64,000 nucleotides of DNA, from NCBI GenBank assembly GCA_036345935.2, contig JADWOT020000002.1:9640196-9704195 (forward strand). The letters run 5' to 3'. The DNA comes from Taenia hydatigena (Eukaryota; Platyhelminthes; Cestoda; Cyclophyllidea; Taeniidae). A program made the position numbers and the translations under genes. Positions 12,046 through 23,200 of this stretch are shown piece after piece. Every line of letters starts with the position of its first letter. Position 1 is the first letter of the stretch. The notes below the pieces were generated by a model. It had not been told where the DNA came from. It ran no database searches and was given only the letters and a program-made list of their open reading frames with translations.

Positions 12046-12513
12046 TCAGACGTACACCAGCGGCAGCATCGAGCAGACAGAAACCTCTAGGCAAGGCAAA
12101 GAAATAGAACATCTGCTGAAATCTGATAAACTTTGTATCAGGCGCTCCTGTCGAGTTCTTTTTCTCCTCTTCTTCGTGCATGTGATCAACTGTCTGATCT
12201 GCATTGTGACAGATGCCTCTGTTTCTTTGGCGACCTGCATGCTGTTGGCATTAGAGCACCTATCTTTCTTCAGCATCATGCTTACAAAGTCCAGCATAGT
12301 CCAGGTGATAAAGAAAAGGCTAAGACAAAAGCCGGGGGCCCAAAAAAGGGGCAAATGAGGAGTAGACGAAGAAAAAACAGAACTGTAAAACGCGTCTGGC
12401 TGACAGTCGTGATCGCACAACTTAGCTTGGGGATGTGACCTGAGCACTTGATTTAATCGATTGTCCCACCATTTGAAAGTCAGCTGCCTGGCCACTACTG
12501 GCACGCTGCACAT
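12046..12513 (-). CDS. Open frame conserved between arms, unknown product (left copy)
   Basis: 155 codons on the minus strand. The last 95 align without gaps or stops with the right-arm frame ending at 36903: both share SLFFITW, KETEAS, TKKRRKRTRQ and SVCSM. The region has a hydrophobic stretch (FCLSLFFITWTMLDFVSMM) followed by a strongly basic segment. Because the DNA of the arms is itself similar, an overlapping frame (12181-11966) is also largely conserved, so conservation alone does not prove coding. Confidence 0.3.
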   Translation of the reverse strand: MCSVPVVARQLTFKWWDNRLNQVLRSHPQAKLCDHDCQPDAFYSSVFSSSTPHLPLFWAPGFCLSLFFITWTMLDFVSMMLKKDRCSNANSMQVAKETEASVTMQIRQLITCTKKRRKRTRQERLIQSLSDFSRCSISLPCLEVSVCSMLPLVYV

Positions 12514-12610
12514 GCAAAGAATGCAGACAGAGAAGCAAATGCTGTGTCCACAGCCGAAACACTCACTCAGCGTCTGGTTGCATCACAACTTTGCCCATTT
12601 GCGTGTTGTT

Positions 12611-12638
12611 GGTGATGGTGACAGCGCGCACCATCACC
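12611..12638. other. Perfect 10-bp hairpin
   Basis: GGTGATGGTG (12611-12620) and its exact reverse complement (12629-12638) enclose an 8-nt loop. The right-arm counterpart near 36311-36343 has mismatches, so the perfect palindrome is specific to the left arm. Confidence 0.6.
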
Positions 12639-13526
12639 ACTAATTATAACCCATTAATAGAAGCCCTTCCCCCATCCATACGAACATTTATTCATTTTAT
12701 CCACGTCCTTGCAATATTTTTAGCCAAAATAACATTGTTTATCGAATCAAACAATTCTTTACGCAAGCGACCGCACTTTTTATGGTGACGATGTTTCACC
12801 TCACGATTTCCTCATTTCGTTTCACCGTCACGCATATGTGACATACATATAATGCCAGTTCACCGTTTTCCTTACTACTTTCCTTCCTTTTTCTTAAACA
12901 TGCAATTATGCATATACATCATTTCAATACGTCCTCGTCACTAATGCCAGCTCCGAATTCTCTAATTTTGTCATTTTATTTATGAAATGCTTGCAATTTA
13001 CTTGCTTAATGTCTGGCATTCGCCGGTTACCCAACTAACTCAGAAGTATCATTGCTTTCTTTACTTTTAAAATGCTTTGTTGTCGTCCATTTGCCTTCTT
13101 GGCATTGCTTACAATAACTTGGGTGCCTATGTTGCAGCCAGATTCGTCTTAGCATATTACGTGACACGCAGTCCACCCTTTCCATGGGCACTCAACCGAC
13201 TTTCTTCTCCTTTTTTTCAATTCTACAAAGGTCTACGCTCTTAATTTTAATTGGTCTACGCATTTTACCACGCACAATAGTCACTGAGCAATAATGCAGC
13301 ATTTAAATAATTAACTACTTCCCTTCAACATGCACGAAAACAGTTGACGCCAGAGTGATGATGATGACTCGCAATGGCGAATGCCCACTCACCTAGGCCG
13401 AATGTGCAACCGATTATGCATGAAAGCAAACTCAAGGGAGCACATGCCTTTGCAGTAAATTTCCTCCTCATTCATAACTCTCCCACTTTTCCCCACCCAG
13501 CACACACCGTGCCTTCCTCATAAATC

Positions 13527-13546
13527 ATAATAATAATAATAATAAA
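13527..13546 (+). repeat. (ATA)n microsatellite
   Basis: About six and a half ATA units. The right-arm counterpart near 35375-35392 has only about one unit, so the run expanded or shrank after the arms separated. Confidence 0.85.
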
Positions 13547-13599
13547 GGCAATAAACAGAGCATGTAGACGCTAAAAGCAGGGTTTCCGTTAACTTAGCC

Positions 13600-15800
13600 A
13601 TGTTTCTATCTTGCCATCGCACATGCACACACTTTAATGGTAGTGTTAAAAAGAAAACTTCTTGCCCTTTTGCTGTAATTGCCTCAGGTTTCCGTGGGAA
13701 TGTGAACTCCTACTATTCGTTAATTTGGCGCCAATTTGATTCGACGAGGAGTAGTGACAATAGCAAAACCACTCCCAAAAGCCATCACTGTGCCTATACA
13801 ATCGGAGGAGAGTACTCATGTTTGAGCACAGTTGTGTGAGGCCAAGTTTTCAAGGCGATGCTACGGTTTTGCAATGGGGAAGCATAATTTTGTTGGGGAA
13901 ACAGGTTATCACGCCAACAATGCGACGGCGAAGAGAATATTTTCAGATAAAGTTATAAATACATACATGTGTGCACGCTTCATCCAATTTAACGTTCCAG
14001 ATTCATTAAGGATCGCGAAATCAAATGGAACTTGTCCCACCCTGACAGTCTGACCTTATGAAGTGCTAGAGTTACCAACCCTATGCCCTTCCATACTCCT
14101 CCACAGAATCCTTTTTTACATTTCGTTTGCAACAACTCGAAAGCCATGAGACGATCTAATCCAGTGATGTTTGTACGAGGAACGATGCCCACTACAACAA
14201 CGAATGCGCAGGCGTTCAAGGAGGTCACTGCACGCAAGCACAAAGTACTACTTACTCAGTGGTGGTAGACGTGCAAGTTAAATACTACCCACTTTTTTGT
14301 TATTGAGGGATTTCAGTTTTACACACAGCTAGACAAAATTGCCACCTGCGCTGCCTCTAATTGGCTAAAGATGTTAGAGCCCCTTAGCGCCGCATTTAAA
14401 AAGAAAGATCAGGTTTCCGTAGTAGAATCTCGTACTTATTCTTATGGCGTCACCATCCATTGTGCATATCTTGACTCAGATCAACTCATTATTACTCAAC
14501 TTCGTGCACAAGCATCCCGCAATTCGCATACATTCTCCACTGAACATCGGTAGGTTTGCTATAAGCCTTCCAGCTAAAGTAGACATGAATAAATGCTTGC
14601 AATAACGCCTTCACAAATCATCTGCCACGAACCAGTGTGGGTGGCTTAGCATAACCCCTTTTCTAGCATGTGATACCACTGTTTCTTTGAACCAGATCGT
14701 TCAAGCATGGAAATACTCACGCTGATATTGCAGCGAGTCATATGCCTCCACATCTTATTGAGAGATCGCTTCTTTATTTCTCGTAGGCAAGTGTTTGAAA
14801 CGTGGGTGTTATTTTCTCTACCAACTTGTGTAGCGGTTTCTAATTTTTGTTGAGGCGAAATCATTAAAATGATCTTTAGGGGGTTAGCGGGCAAATTATT
14901 AACATTAAACATCAACAAAAATAGTTCCACGAACCGAGATTTTTGACTAAGCTACGAAACGAATGTGAGAAAAGCATCTGTTTTGCTTTTGGCATTGATT
15001 GTTGTCTTGCAATTCTTCTAAGGAGTGATTTTCTCTGGATTAATTTTTAGATAACTGAAAACGGTAACTACATCATAGCTGGCCAATTTTTTTTGGTCTC
15101 AAGTATACAGTAGGGAATCTCAGTCAATCTATCGTCTCCCATATACACAACCCTTAAATTGAGCAGAACGATTTGCCTAGAGTGGTGCATCAATTTTTTT
15201 CTAACCTTTGATCAGCCACTACACAGGAGTTTTTGAATTCTTGTTTCGTGTGGCACAGTGAGACACTGCAGCAAAGTATCCAAGAAACGAATAGAAGAAA
15301 ACGGCGCTAATTAAGTCGGCACAAGATGGATGATATCGCATTCCATTATTTTTGCGCGATCTTTTTATCCATGGTCTTGTTTGTTTTGTGCCAACTGTTT
15401 GAATTTCACCAAGTTAGGTAAGCTTCCTTTGCGTTGGCTCCTGTACTTGTAGGTAGAGAGGGAAGTGATGATGGCACACTGTCTTTACGGTTGTGCGTCA
15501 AAAAGTGAGTGTAGCGACGTATCACAATGTGACCACCTATAGCATATACGAGCAAATCGAACGTCTGCAAAGTGGAGTAAAGCTTGGTTAGACGCAGTGA
15601 AGGAGCGGCAACCGCAGTTGCGTTACTCCTTCATCCACAACGACCTCTCAAACAAGAAAGGGATTCTCTCAAATGTACAAAGATTTCGGGACATTCTTAA
15701 ACGATAGCAAGCTTTGAATTAGCGTGACAGCTAACTTATTATTTCACTACGCGACCCCTTCTTAGTGCTTACTAGTTCTCACACCTGATAGCCTTCATTA
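13600..15800. other. Left arm interior, nothing recognised
   Basis: Duplicated in the right arm (about 33130-35340), with differences and small indels. Open frames here (13600-13839, 13832-14053, 14371-14553) are short, and their right-arm counterparts are mostly broken. I cannot support a gene. Confidence 0.5.
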
Positions 15801-16660
15801 CGCAAATGTGTGTGGGTCAAGAACGGGACACCTGATAATCTGTTGTGAAAGTATAGAGCTCTTACAAATGCGTCAGGTGCTGTGGTTTCGAGGTATTTCT
15901 AGGTTGAGGATGGCTCTCATTCTACCTTGTTTTGTTGGCTACCTGCGCTTTGACCGTAGGACACAGAAGACAGTGGTAAGATGCCTTCCAACGCATTTCT
16001 CTGACCACCCTGTAGGAAGATGGATTTGGCAAGCGTTGGTGCTTCTGACATGTACTTTGATCAACGTTATACAAAGAGAGGATGCAGGCGTCTCCGCATT
16101 GTCATCTGTCGGAATGGGACTGGAAACAGATACTGGGGCTGAAAACGCAATTAATGAGTGAGAGGCCTCCCGCATTGTTTATAATTAAATGATATTTTGG
16201 CCACCTTTACCGCATCCAATCATTTCGAAATCAAATGCGCTCATGCTTGAGAGTACAGCCACCAATAATGTTTATAGCTACCGAAGTCATCCTAGCAGAT
16301 TTAGCCTTGCGTTTGAAAAATCCACATTTTGAAAGTGATCTAAGCCGCATGTTGGCTTATGTGCCATAAGCCATCTCGTTGAAATAGATACAAATTGATG
16401 GCAGCGATAATGCAGACACAAGCTGCCTGCCACGATGCGGAGAGCGTGGGAGGCTTAATTTGGCCTACTTTTTTGGAATGTGATGTTGATGCGTTCGTAG
16501 TCACAAGCACCAGCTTATTGGTGGGTGGGTCTTTGGTTTTTCTCAGGCAAAACCGACCTATAAGAAAGCGTGATAACAAATGTGAGCATTGAAGTTCAAA
16601 TAGTCCACACGCATCAGCGCCTGGCAGCTTTACCGTGTAAATGGAGAAGCCGCCCTGCAG

Positions 16661-16716
16661 GTCAAGATCAGCATACCTGATAGGCCGATATGAGCGCAGG
16701 CCATTCCTATAAATAT
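16661..16716 (+). promoter_or_regulatory. Copy L core promoter (TGATAGGC and TATA box)
   Basis: TATAAATAT is at 16708-16716, 46 nt before the ATG at 16754. TGATAGGC is at 16678-16685, 30 nt upstream of the TATA box. The element is identical in copy R (TATA at 32283-32275) and recognisable in gene C. It lies inside a 377-bp tract identical between the arms. Confidence 0.65.
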
Positions 16717-16753
16717 GTCATGAGATGTGAACGCGAGTACTTTTAGGGCAGAG

Positions 16754-16823
16754 ATGTTGCTTTACCTCTTCCTTATCGTGTTGGCTGCCTCCTCTTTGGC
16801 TAAAGAACCTACGCAATAACGTG
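16754..16823 (+). pseudogene. Copy L exon 1: signal peptide with premature stop
   Basis: MLLYLFLIVLAASSLA is a clear signal peptide, followed by KEPTQ and then TAA. Copy R reads KEPTQYR here before a split Gly/Glu codon. The donor is GTAAGA. The nonsense base (16819) is the first difference from copy R after 377 identical bases. Confidence 0.8.
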
Positions 16824-18294
16824 GTAAGATGCTATTTGACACTTGTCTTTGATTAGCGCACACGAAGGTGCATTTGACAAATAGTAACGTCTACCACGTC
16901 GAAGAATTTCGTTTATAAGTCTTCTGCTTTATTTATGCTGCAGTATAGGGATTTCGACTCTATCCCATTTTGGAATTTCTGACCCCAAAATCTCCACGTT
17001 TTGAAAAGTCGCGTTAACCTGCGCTAATGCCTACTTGTATTCGCTAGGGAGCTTCGTGCACATAACACCTTCGAAAGTGGGTAGATGCATGGTAGGTACA
17101 AAATACACGATGGATGGTTGAAAGTTGCTGGAGATAGTTCGGTGTTTCTAGTCAATTTCTATGACGTTGCTATCAAATTATGTTGAAGCTTCTGGGAGTA
17201 GTCAGTGACTTTTATTTCCTGCTCTTATTTCTAATTCGCATTTTGTCATTTTCAAGGTTTCTTTTAGGTGCAAACATTTTAGTGCTGCACCTAAGTGACA
17301 AGGCTGTACACAATTTGTGTAATTTGCAGTAGCTAGCACATTGCCAAGTTGGGCTTAGGCCACACGGATTCTAGTAATACTACAAAAAAACAAGCAAGAA
17401 TTCAACACGAGTTGAAGAATGCGGTTCCGTAGTCGATGAGACATAGGTTTGAAAGACCATGCATATGACTTGAATGCCCTATTAGGGTCAGCTCATTCAC
17501 TTTGTGGCTTCTCGTCTCTTCCCTTCAATTGCTGGCTTCAGTGGCAAATGAACCCACTGCTGACACTGATAGCACCTTTTAAGTTTTGATGCCCATGATG
17601 TCTACGAATCCGCGCAGTGACTCTACCTAACCAGAACAGCTGCATGGCTGGCGCATTTGTACCCCGCGCAGTACATAGCGTACTGTGACATCTACCGAAA
17701 ATGGGACCTCTATACATCTTTGTCTACTTCTGACCAAAAGGCGTTGATACAAAGGAGTGGCAATGAAATCTCAGCATCAAATGCTTCCTATATTTCGACC
17801 TTAAATGCTCTCTACAACTCTGCACGTGTGGTTTAGTATTTTGGTATTAGTTTGCTTGGGATATGCGTTTTGAATCATACTGGTTTCGACATGAGTGCAA
17901 CATCTCTGCTTACTATCTCTCGGTTTAACACTAACGCGCACTCTTCAAATGAACAATTGGTATAGGGTCTGGCAGGAGGCAACAATCACGAGGTTGAATT
18001 GCATGAGGATTTACTAATAAGTTTTGACGTAAATAAATAAATAAATAACGCAGTCTTGTCAAACACACAAGACGTGTATTTCTAAAAGAGCCTTGTGCAA
18101 GTACGTGCAAATAGAAGTATTATACTCCTTTTGGAATGATAATATACAATAACACTCCTCTTACTGAGCTTACTTCTTTCAAGCATATGCATTCTGACAG
18201 TCTTTTGCTCACTACCGTTTCTGTCAGGATGCTAGTTGTGACAATTCTGAATCTTCATGGATGATTAAAACGCCTACAATTGCTTCCGTTTTAG
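16824..18294 (+). other. Copy L intron 1, largely conserved
   Basis: Includes 16991-17324, identical base for base to copy R (31.65-32.0 kb), and 17440-17785 with only a few differences, separated by more diverged DNA. A short (TAAA)n run at 18031-18048 is longer than its right-arm counterpart. Confidence 0.6.
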
Positions 18295-18615
18295 AATTGA
18301 TGGTAACGATAGCGAACGAGGTAGAAGGGATTCCGATTTCTCACTACTTCAATTGGAGTGGCTTGGGTGCCCAAACGTATCGCCTAAGTTGGGAAACCCA
18401 CAACCTGGCCAAACTCGACATCAACCGAACCGTTCTAAATGCAATAGCAGATGATTTGTCTGGTGACCCATATCTGCTAATCGCTGACTGCTCCGAAGGA
18501 ACAGTCACTCTTGGTGGGCTGCAGCCAAACAAACCGTACAAGGTTCGTCTCAAAGCATCCAAAGATCAGCTCAGCGTTTGGCTTTACTACGGTATAATAA
18601 CAACCCTACGCACAG
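18295..18615 (+). CDS. Copy L exon 2: first Fn3 domain, intact
   Basis: 321 nt, open throughout, phase 1 at both ends, acceptor TTTTAG and donor GTAAGC. Motifs: HYFNWSGLG (with an NWS sequon), YRLSWETHNL, LGGLQPNKPYKVRLKAS (the F-strand region typical of Fn3) and IITTLRTG. It differs from copy R at about 11 positions including one missing base in R. Confidence 0.85.
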
Positions 18616-19709
18616 GTAAGCCATCGCCTGTGACTATGATCCCAGTATTCTTACATGTCTGATGGTGGGTCAAGTTTAATGTCCTACACTGTCTGCGTTG
18701 TGGTAGGCAAATGTAACCGCGTCGAAGCGATCATCCACTTTTGTCGATTTCAACAAGAAGACTTATGAGAGGCAGATTGTTGTGCAGCGTGGCGACTTAT
18801 GCTTAGCCTTATCTGTGTTACGATGACTAACATTCCGCGCGGGTGATGCGAGAATCATAGCAAAATCCAAAGTGGTAACTCAAATTTTGATGTTTGAAAA
18901 GAAAACACTTCTGCGGCAGACTTTCCGTTAGGTGATTTCCGTGAAACTAACTACAGTTTAATCTAGCCAGGCCAAATTTAATGGTTCCATCATACCATTA
19001 ATCGTTGCGAAATGGAGTGAAATTGACTTTGCATAAGTGCAATTATTTGATGAATTTTGAAATGGATTTTAAAATGGTAAAAGGCACGTGGGGAGGGCGG
19101 CAGATAATTAGGGTTCTGCTCGACAAATTCTCGAGAGTGCCGAAAGTCAGACCTGCCACCACCAAAATCACTTTCATGTGAAGACTATTGCGAGTATTTT
19201 TGAGTGTCTTAAATAGAGTGCTACCTGTCATGTCACATCCCAACGCGCTGTATCTTACCGCATAACAATAAAGTGGGTCGACTAGGCAGGTGACATCGAA
19301 TGTGTCATGTCTTTAAGTAAAAATTAGTTCTTCGCATGGGCATAGGTGCCATCGGGAAACATTTGCAACAAGTGTGATTATGAGGCAAGTGCTATTTAAC
19401 ATCATCGACAAATCATTGATATTCTCTTTAAATTTGGAAAAATTTGTTGGAAATCGCACAAAAGTAAGGATTAAGCATTGTTAAATCGGTTGTTTGAGAC
19501 AATGGAGCATATAATGTACATGCAACCATAAAAAGCAGCTGGACACAAAAAGTGTCTTAACTGCAGTCGTGCCAGTTTACTGGATGTTCCACGTTCTAGA
19601 CCAAGAAGTGAACACACTTGAGGTAACACGGTTTTTGCATTCCCTTGACTAGATGGTAAAGATGATGCAGTCGGAGCACATTTAACTAACAATGTTTTGC
19701 ATTCACTAG

Positions 19710-20013
19710 GAGTGGTGTTGACTGATGCCAACGAAACAGATGTGACCCTGCTTTTGCGTCACTTTAACTGGAGCCGCGTGGGTCCTCAGACCTATCAAGT
19801 TAATTGGGACACCCAGGGCCTGGCCAACCTTCGCGCAGACCAAATCAGACTGTATGCAAAGCCGGTTGATCCTTCCAGCCATCCCATTAATAAAATTAAA
19901 GGTTTCTCATTTAGAGCGATCACTCGCAACATTCTGCGTCATACTTTTTGAGGGATTTAAAGAAAATACGGGGGTTTTGTACTTCGCCAAAACTGTTCAA
20001 ACACTACCCGTTG
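19710..20013 (+). pseudogene. Copy L exon 3: second Fn3 domain, 17-nt deletion
   Basis: Starts with GVVLTDANETDVTL (NET sequon), then RHFNWSRVGPQTYQVNWD and LANLRADQIRLYAKPVD. After TRNI, 17 nt present in copy R are missing, so the frame shifts and ends at TGA 19949-19951. Length is 304 nt against 321 nt in copy R. The donor at 20014 is retained. Confidence 0.8.
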
Positions 20014-20183
20014 GTAAGCTGGTGCCCAAAGCACCCCTCTTTAACTCTTTTCCTGCATAATATTTTAGGAGCATATGCACAGTTATCTACCCCATAGCGG
20101 ATGTTAATTTTGCTTCCTACTAACCTTATGAAATGCATTCTTCATGTGTCGAACGAATTTTCAATAGATTGTTTGTTAACTAG

Positions 20184-20236
20184 GAAGGGAAGATGGCGCA
20201 GGAGGTGAAGAAGGTGGTGGGGAGGACGCAGTGTAA
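20184..20236 (+). pseudogene. Copy L exon 4, truncated at arm boundary
   Basis: The acceptor AACTAG is shared with copy R. The exon reads REDGAGGEEGGGEDAV and stops; copy R has the same acidic glycine-rich start, then continues for about 50 more residues. Homology between arms ends at about 20229, inside this exon. Confidence 0.6.
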
Positions 20237-20241
20237 ATAAA
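20236..20241 (+). terminator. AATAAA overlapping copy L stop
   Basis: A canonical polyadenylation hexamer begins on the last base of the stop codon, in DNA that is not part of the arm homology. It may have been acquired by chance at the breakpoint. Confidence 0.35.
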
Positions 20242-23200
20242 GCAAGCATGGCTTCTAAATTTCCACCTTGACTTCCGAATTTAAAATAAAATTGGCTTTT
20301 GCATCTTACCGTTGAGCAATCACATCACCGCCTTGTATACAACAAATTGGAGACTACCTTGCACTTAATGCATGCTAATCAGCAACGGCTACCGAGTCCT
20401 GACTACCTAAGACCACTCGACACTATGCCTCTCCTGAAACGATCATGAGTAGTCAGTAGGCTGGACAAACACTTCCCTAAACGCGTGAAACGAAACAAGA
20501 CTCAAGGTCTCAAATATAATATTTCACACAGCATGCTGCTAAACTTGGCAGTAGAAAGGGAAGGAAGACTGAAGTGAAGGAGAGGAAACCGGGAGAGTGG
20601 AGGGGAGAGAGGTGGAAACATACCACCTCGCGCCCATTCATCGCACTCGCCTTATTTCCACTGCCTCAAATGCAGATCAGCAACTTTCCAGGCACTAGAC
20701 CATCACGCACAGAATATATCAAAAAGTTGGAAGACAAGAGCAGGACAGACACAGAAGTGGTGTAGGTAAGGTTAATTTTTTGGTTCTAGAAGTAAAACGC
20801 ATGGTAAAATAAGGATTTGTAAGCTAGTCTCGTTTGGAAGGAGGATAGATTGTGATTGTGACAATTTTGCTAAGCGCGCTATTAGAAAACCTCCTTTTAG
20901 TTGCATGCGTCATCCACTACAGAGTGACAGCATATTCCAACCATACAATTGGGAAAGGAATGGTACCATAGCCACCTATTACCAAAAAGTAGTGTGATGC
21001 ATTTGACCAAGTAGCTCGCGCTAACGACTAACTTCAAACTAACTTTTCTGCAAATTGAGGGAACATTTGGGTACCAAAGGAGCCAACAACACTAGTCAAT
21101 CTAGAAAATAAAAGTAGGGTCTGTCCCACTCAGAATAGTGACAACGCATGGAATAGAGTTGTTACGGTAAGTGTCCAGACTTGTCAAAATCATGGAGCAT
21201 GTGCACTACAAGCAATTTAAACAGGCGAACACGTAGCAAAGTGCACTTCACTACGTGCGTTACCAGTGGAGATTCCTGCCACCTCACTGATGACCCAGCC
21301 CTGCAGCTAAACCATCCTATTAATCGAGGGCTTTCACCACCCCTCCATGGATGCACATGCCATTCCTTCGGGGAACAGACTTCACTGAGTAGCAACGACC
21401 AATTCAAATAAGTCGGCCACCTTGCTGTAAATTGGAGCAACATTGAGGCACCCGCAAAATACGTTAACATGTGTTTTAGAAGAACTACCAACGAAAGAAT
21501 TAGTTCAAGCGATAACGGGGTAGACCACGTCTGGGCATTATCTAGAGTTGTGATAAAAATGCCCTAATTGGACAGATTCGAGTAGCATGTAAGATCCAAA
21601 TACTTTGCGCATCATTACCAAAGGAGTTCTGATGCCTGCAGTCGGACTCATTTCCCTTAGCGGGGGTTTTATCTCCTTCGTATTGGATGCAGATTGCATA
21701 TCTCTACGAAAAAGACATCGCTGAGCCGCGAAGGAAGACTGCGATTAACCATATGTCCTTTTAACCAAAAACCTTACAAACAGCTCTATGTAACAAAGCT
21801 ACATTTCTTGCTTAAGTACCATAGTTTTGAGGTTTATGCCAAAATCTACTCGTTGATTGAAAACCAACTTCTTGGTCGTTCCAGTAGGCATATAGGCGAT
21901 TCCACCCCAATTCTTGGACAAAAATCGGCCGAAAGGAAAGCAGTACATCTCCAGCGGAAACATTCACGTCTAGCTACACTTTTGAGGCAGAATTATCAAG
22001 GAATCATTATCCTACGACTGGAGACTGCAAATGTTGATGGAAAGGGAGGTACAAAAGTGGTCAAGAATCGTCTAAAAATGCCTTCAATCGCTGCTCAAAG
22101 GGACCCATTAAAAGGTGAAATTCCGAATTCAGCGGACGCTGCACAGGCAGCATAATCCTATTTCGCCTTGAATATCTGGCCTAATAAAGGGGTACACTAA
22201 CGATCGTACCATCCAACTGAACTCCTTTTGTTCTCCTAATAACCTCCTAAACAGCCATCGAATTGTGCAGTAAGGGGCGTGTTAAGGAAGTCCGAAGAGC
22301 AATAATTCGGCATTAGGCTACTAAGACTATGCCCGAGCAAACCAACGTTCAGGGTAAGGCCCAATGTTTCCCACTGACAGGTCAACCGTGAAAATGGTAA
22401 CAATCAAAAGAACAGAACTTAGCAAAGAACGCGAAAGGTGATGCGCAAAACAGCAGCTAGAAAATCCATGCTTATTGCATTCAAGACCAAGGTCTACCCA
22501 ATATGAGCCTCAAGCATTGCATTGTTGAAATAATGGAACTTTCTACTCAAAAATAGAAAAGCACGGTAATCCCACGTCGACTTTATTGTTCTTGATGCAC
22601 AGATTTTTTGTAGTGGTTTCTCGGCAATGACAGCTTTGGTCGAAAAACTACTGAAATTGAGGAAATGTGGAAGCACTCACGTCAACTAAACGGTGACTCC
22701 ATGGTCCATTTAAACAAAATCAGGTGCAAATTGAGGAGGTAGGCGATCAGTTTTAGCGCTTCAAACTTTGGCTTCGCACGTTTGTTCTGTCCGAGGGGTT
22801 GCTATGTCGCCATAATGAATGCCATAGGTAGAGAACGCAACATTGGTAAGAAGTGCCAAACTCTCTAGATACGACGCTTCAGTCCCCGTGGAGTTCTCTG
22901 AAGTCTGGACAATATCCAGTGAGTAAAGACCTGAAAACGGCACAGACGCCAACTCTTGCTGAAAATATAGGTCCCTTGGTATTTCAGAGCAATCCAGTAG
23001 ACTGGCTGTGATTCATTTGGGCTTGGCAGTTCTGAACATATTCCAGAACACTACATAAGGGAGGTAGATGGATGAAATTTGTCCCTACATTGCAAGAGCG
23101 CGCCACATAGACAAACTGTATGTGCATGGAAGTTTACAACGAAAAATGGGGAATGGCTCACTTATGGCCTCAAGTCTTTAAAGGCCTCTTCATTTTCCGT

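Larger units (their letters stand above)
12600..13600 (-). repeat. Dispersed repeat family, left-arm copy
   Basis: Inverted copy of the sequence at about 35340-36330. Related sequence recurs outside the arms at about 43.0-44.2 kb, 60.8-61.5 kb and partly at 57.8-58.1 kb. Shared stretches include a 'tactgcaaggcatgtg' block and a 'gaggtgaaac' block. No coding capacity recognised. It contains a trinucleotide run at 13527-13546. Confidence 0.7.
11476..20229 (+). repeat. Left arm of large inverted duplication
   Basis: Reads, in reverse complement and in the same order, as the right arm. Position sums are near 48,990 throughout (for example 16754 pairs with 32237, and 20184 with 28789). Identity by eye ranges from 100% over hundreds of bases to roughly 80-85% near the outer end. 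It contains, from the outside in: two open frames (11.5-12.5 kb, minus), a dispersed repeat (12.6-13.6 kb), 2 kb with nothing recognised, and the copy L gene. The inner boundary falls inside exon 4 of copy L. Confidence 0.9.
16754..20236 (+). pseudogene. Copy L: EG95/45W-like two-Fn3 gene with three lesions
   Basis: Exons 16754-16823, 18295-18615, 19710-20013 and 20184-20236, in the order signal peptide, Fn3, Fn3, tail. Introns are 1471, 1094 and 170 nt, GT-AG, phase 1. Lesions: (1) the last full codon but one of exon 1 is TAA (16817-16819) where copy R has TAT; (2) exon 3 lacks 17 nt near 19934-19939, shifting the frame to a TGA at 19949-19951; (3) exon 4 diverges after about 14 codons at the arm boundary and stops at 20234-20236. 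Exon 2 is intact. As written it can encode only a 21-residue peptide from the ATG. Family role (secreted oncosphere antigen) is inferred from homology. Confidence 0.8.

Noticed and set aside
12600..13600. Repeat as a third Fn3 gene remnant
   Set aside because: No HFNWS or TRYxVLV-type motif in any frame; similarity is only to other copies of the same non-coding repeat.
15808..16161. 117-codon plus-strand frame kept open in both arms (right copy 33128-32802)
   Set aside because: Counting differences by eye gives about 16 that change the residue and about 6 silent, which is what neutral drift predicts; no domain or splice support.
16340..16592. Overlapping frames on both strands conserved between arms
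   Set aside because: They lie largely in or next to the 377-bp identical tract upstream of the promoter, so any frame there is conserved automatically.
21694..22155. 153-codon frame in the spacer
   Set aside because: A frame of this length is expected about once by chance in 64 kb of this composition; no domain, donor or acceptor evidence.
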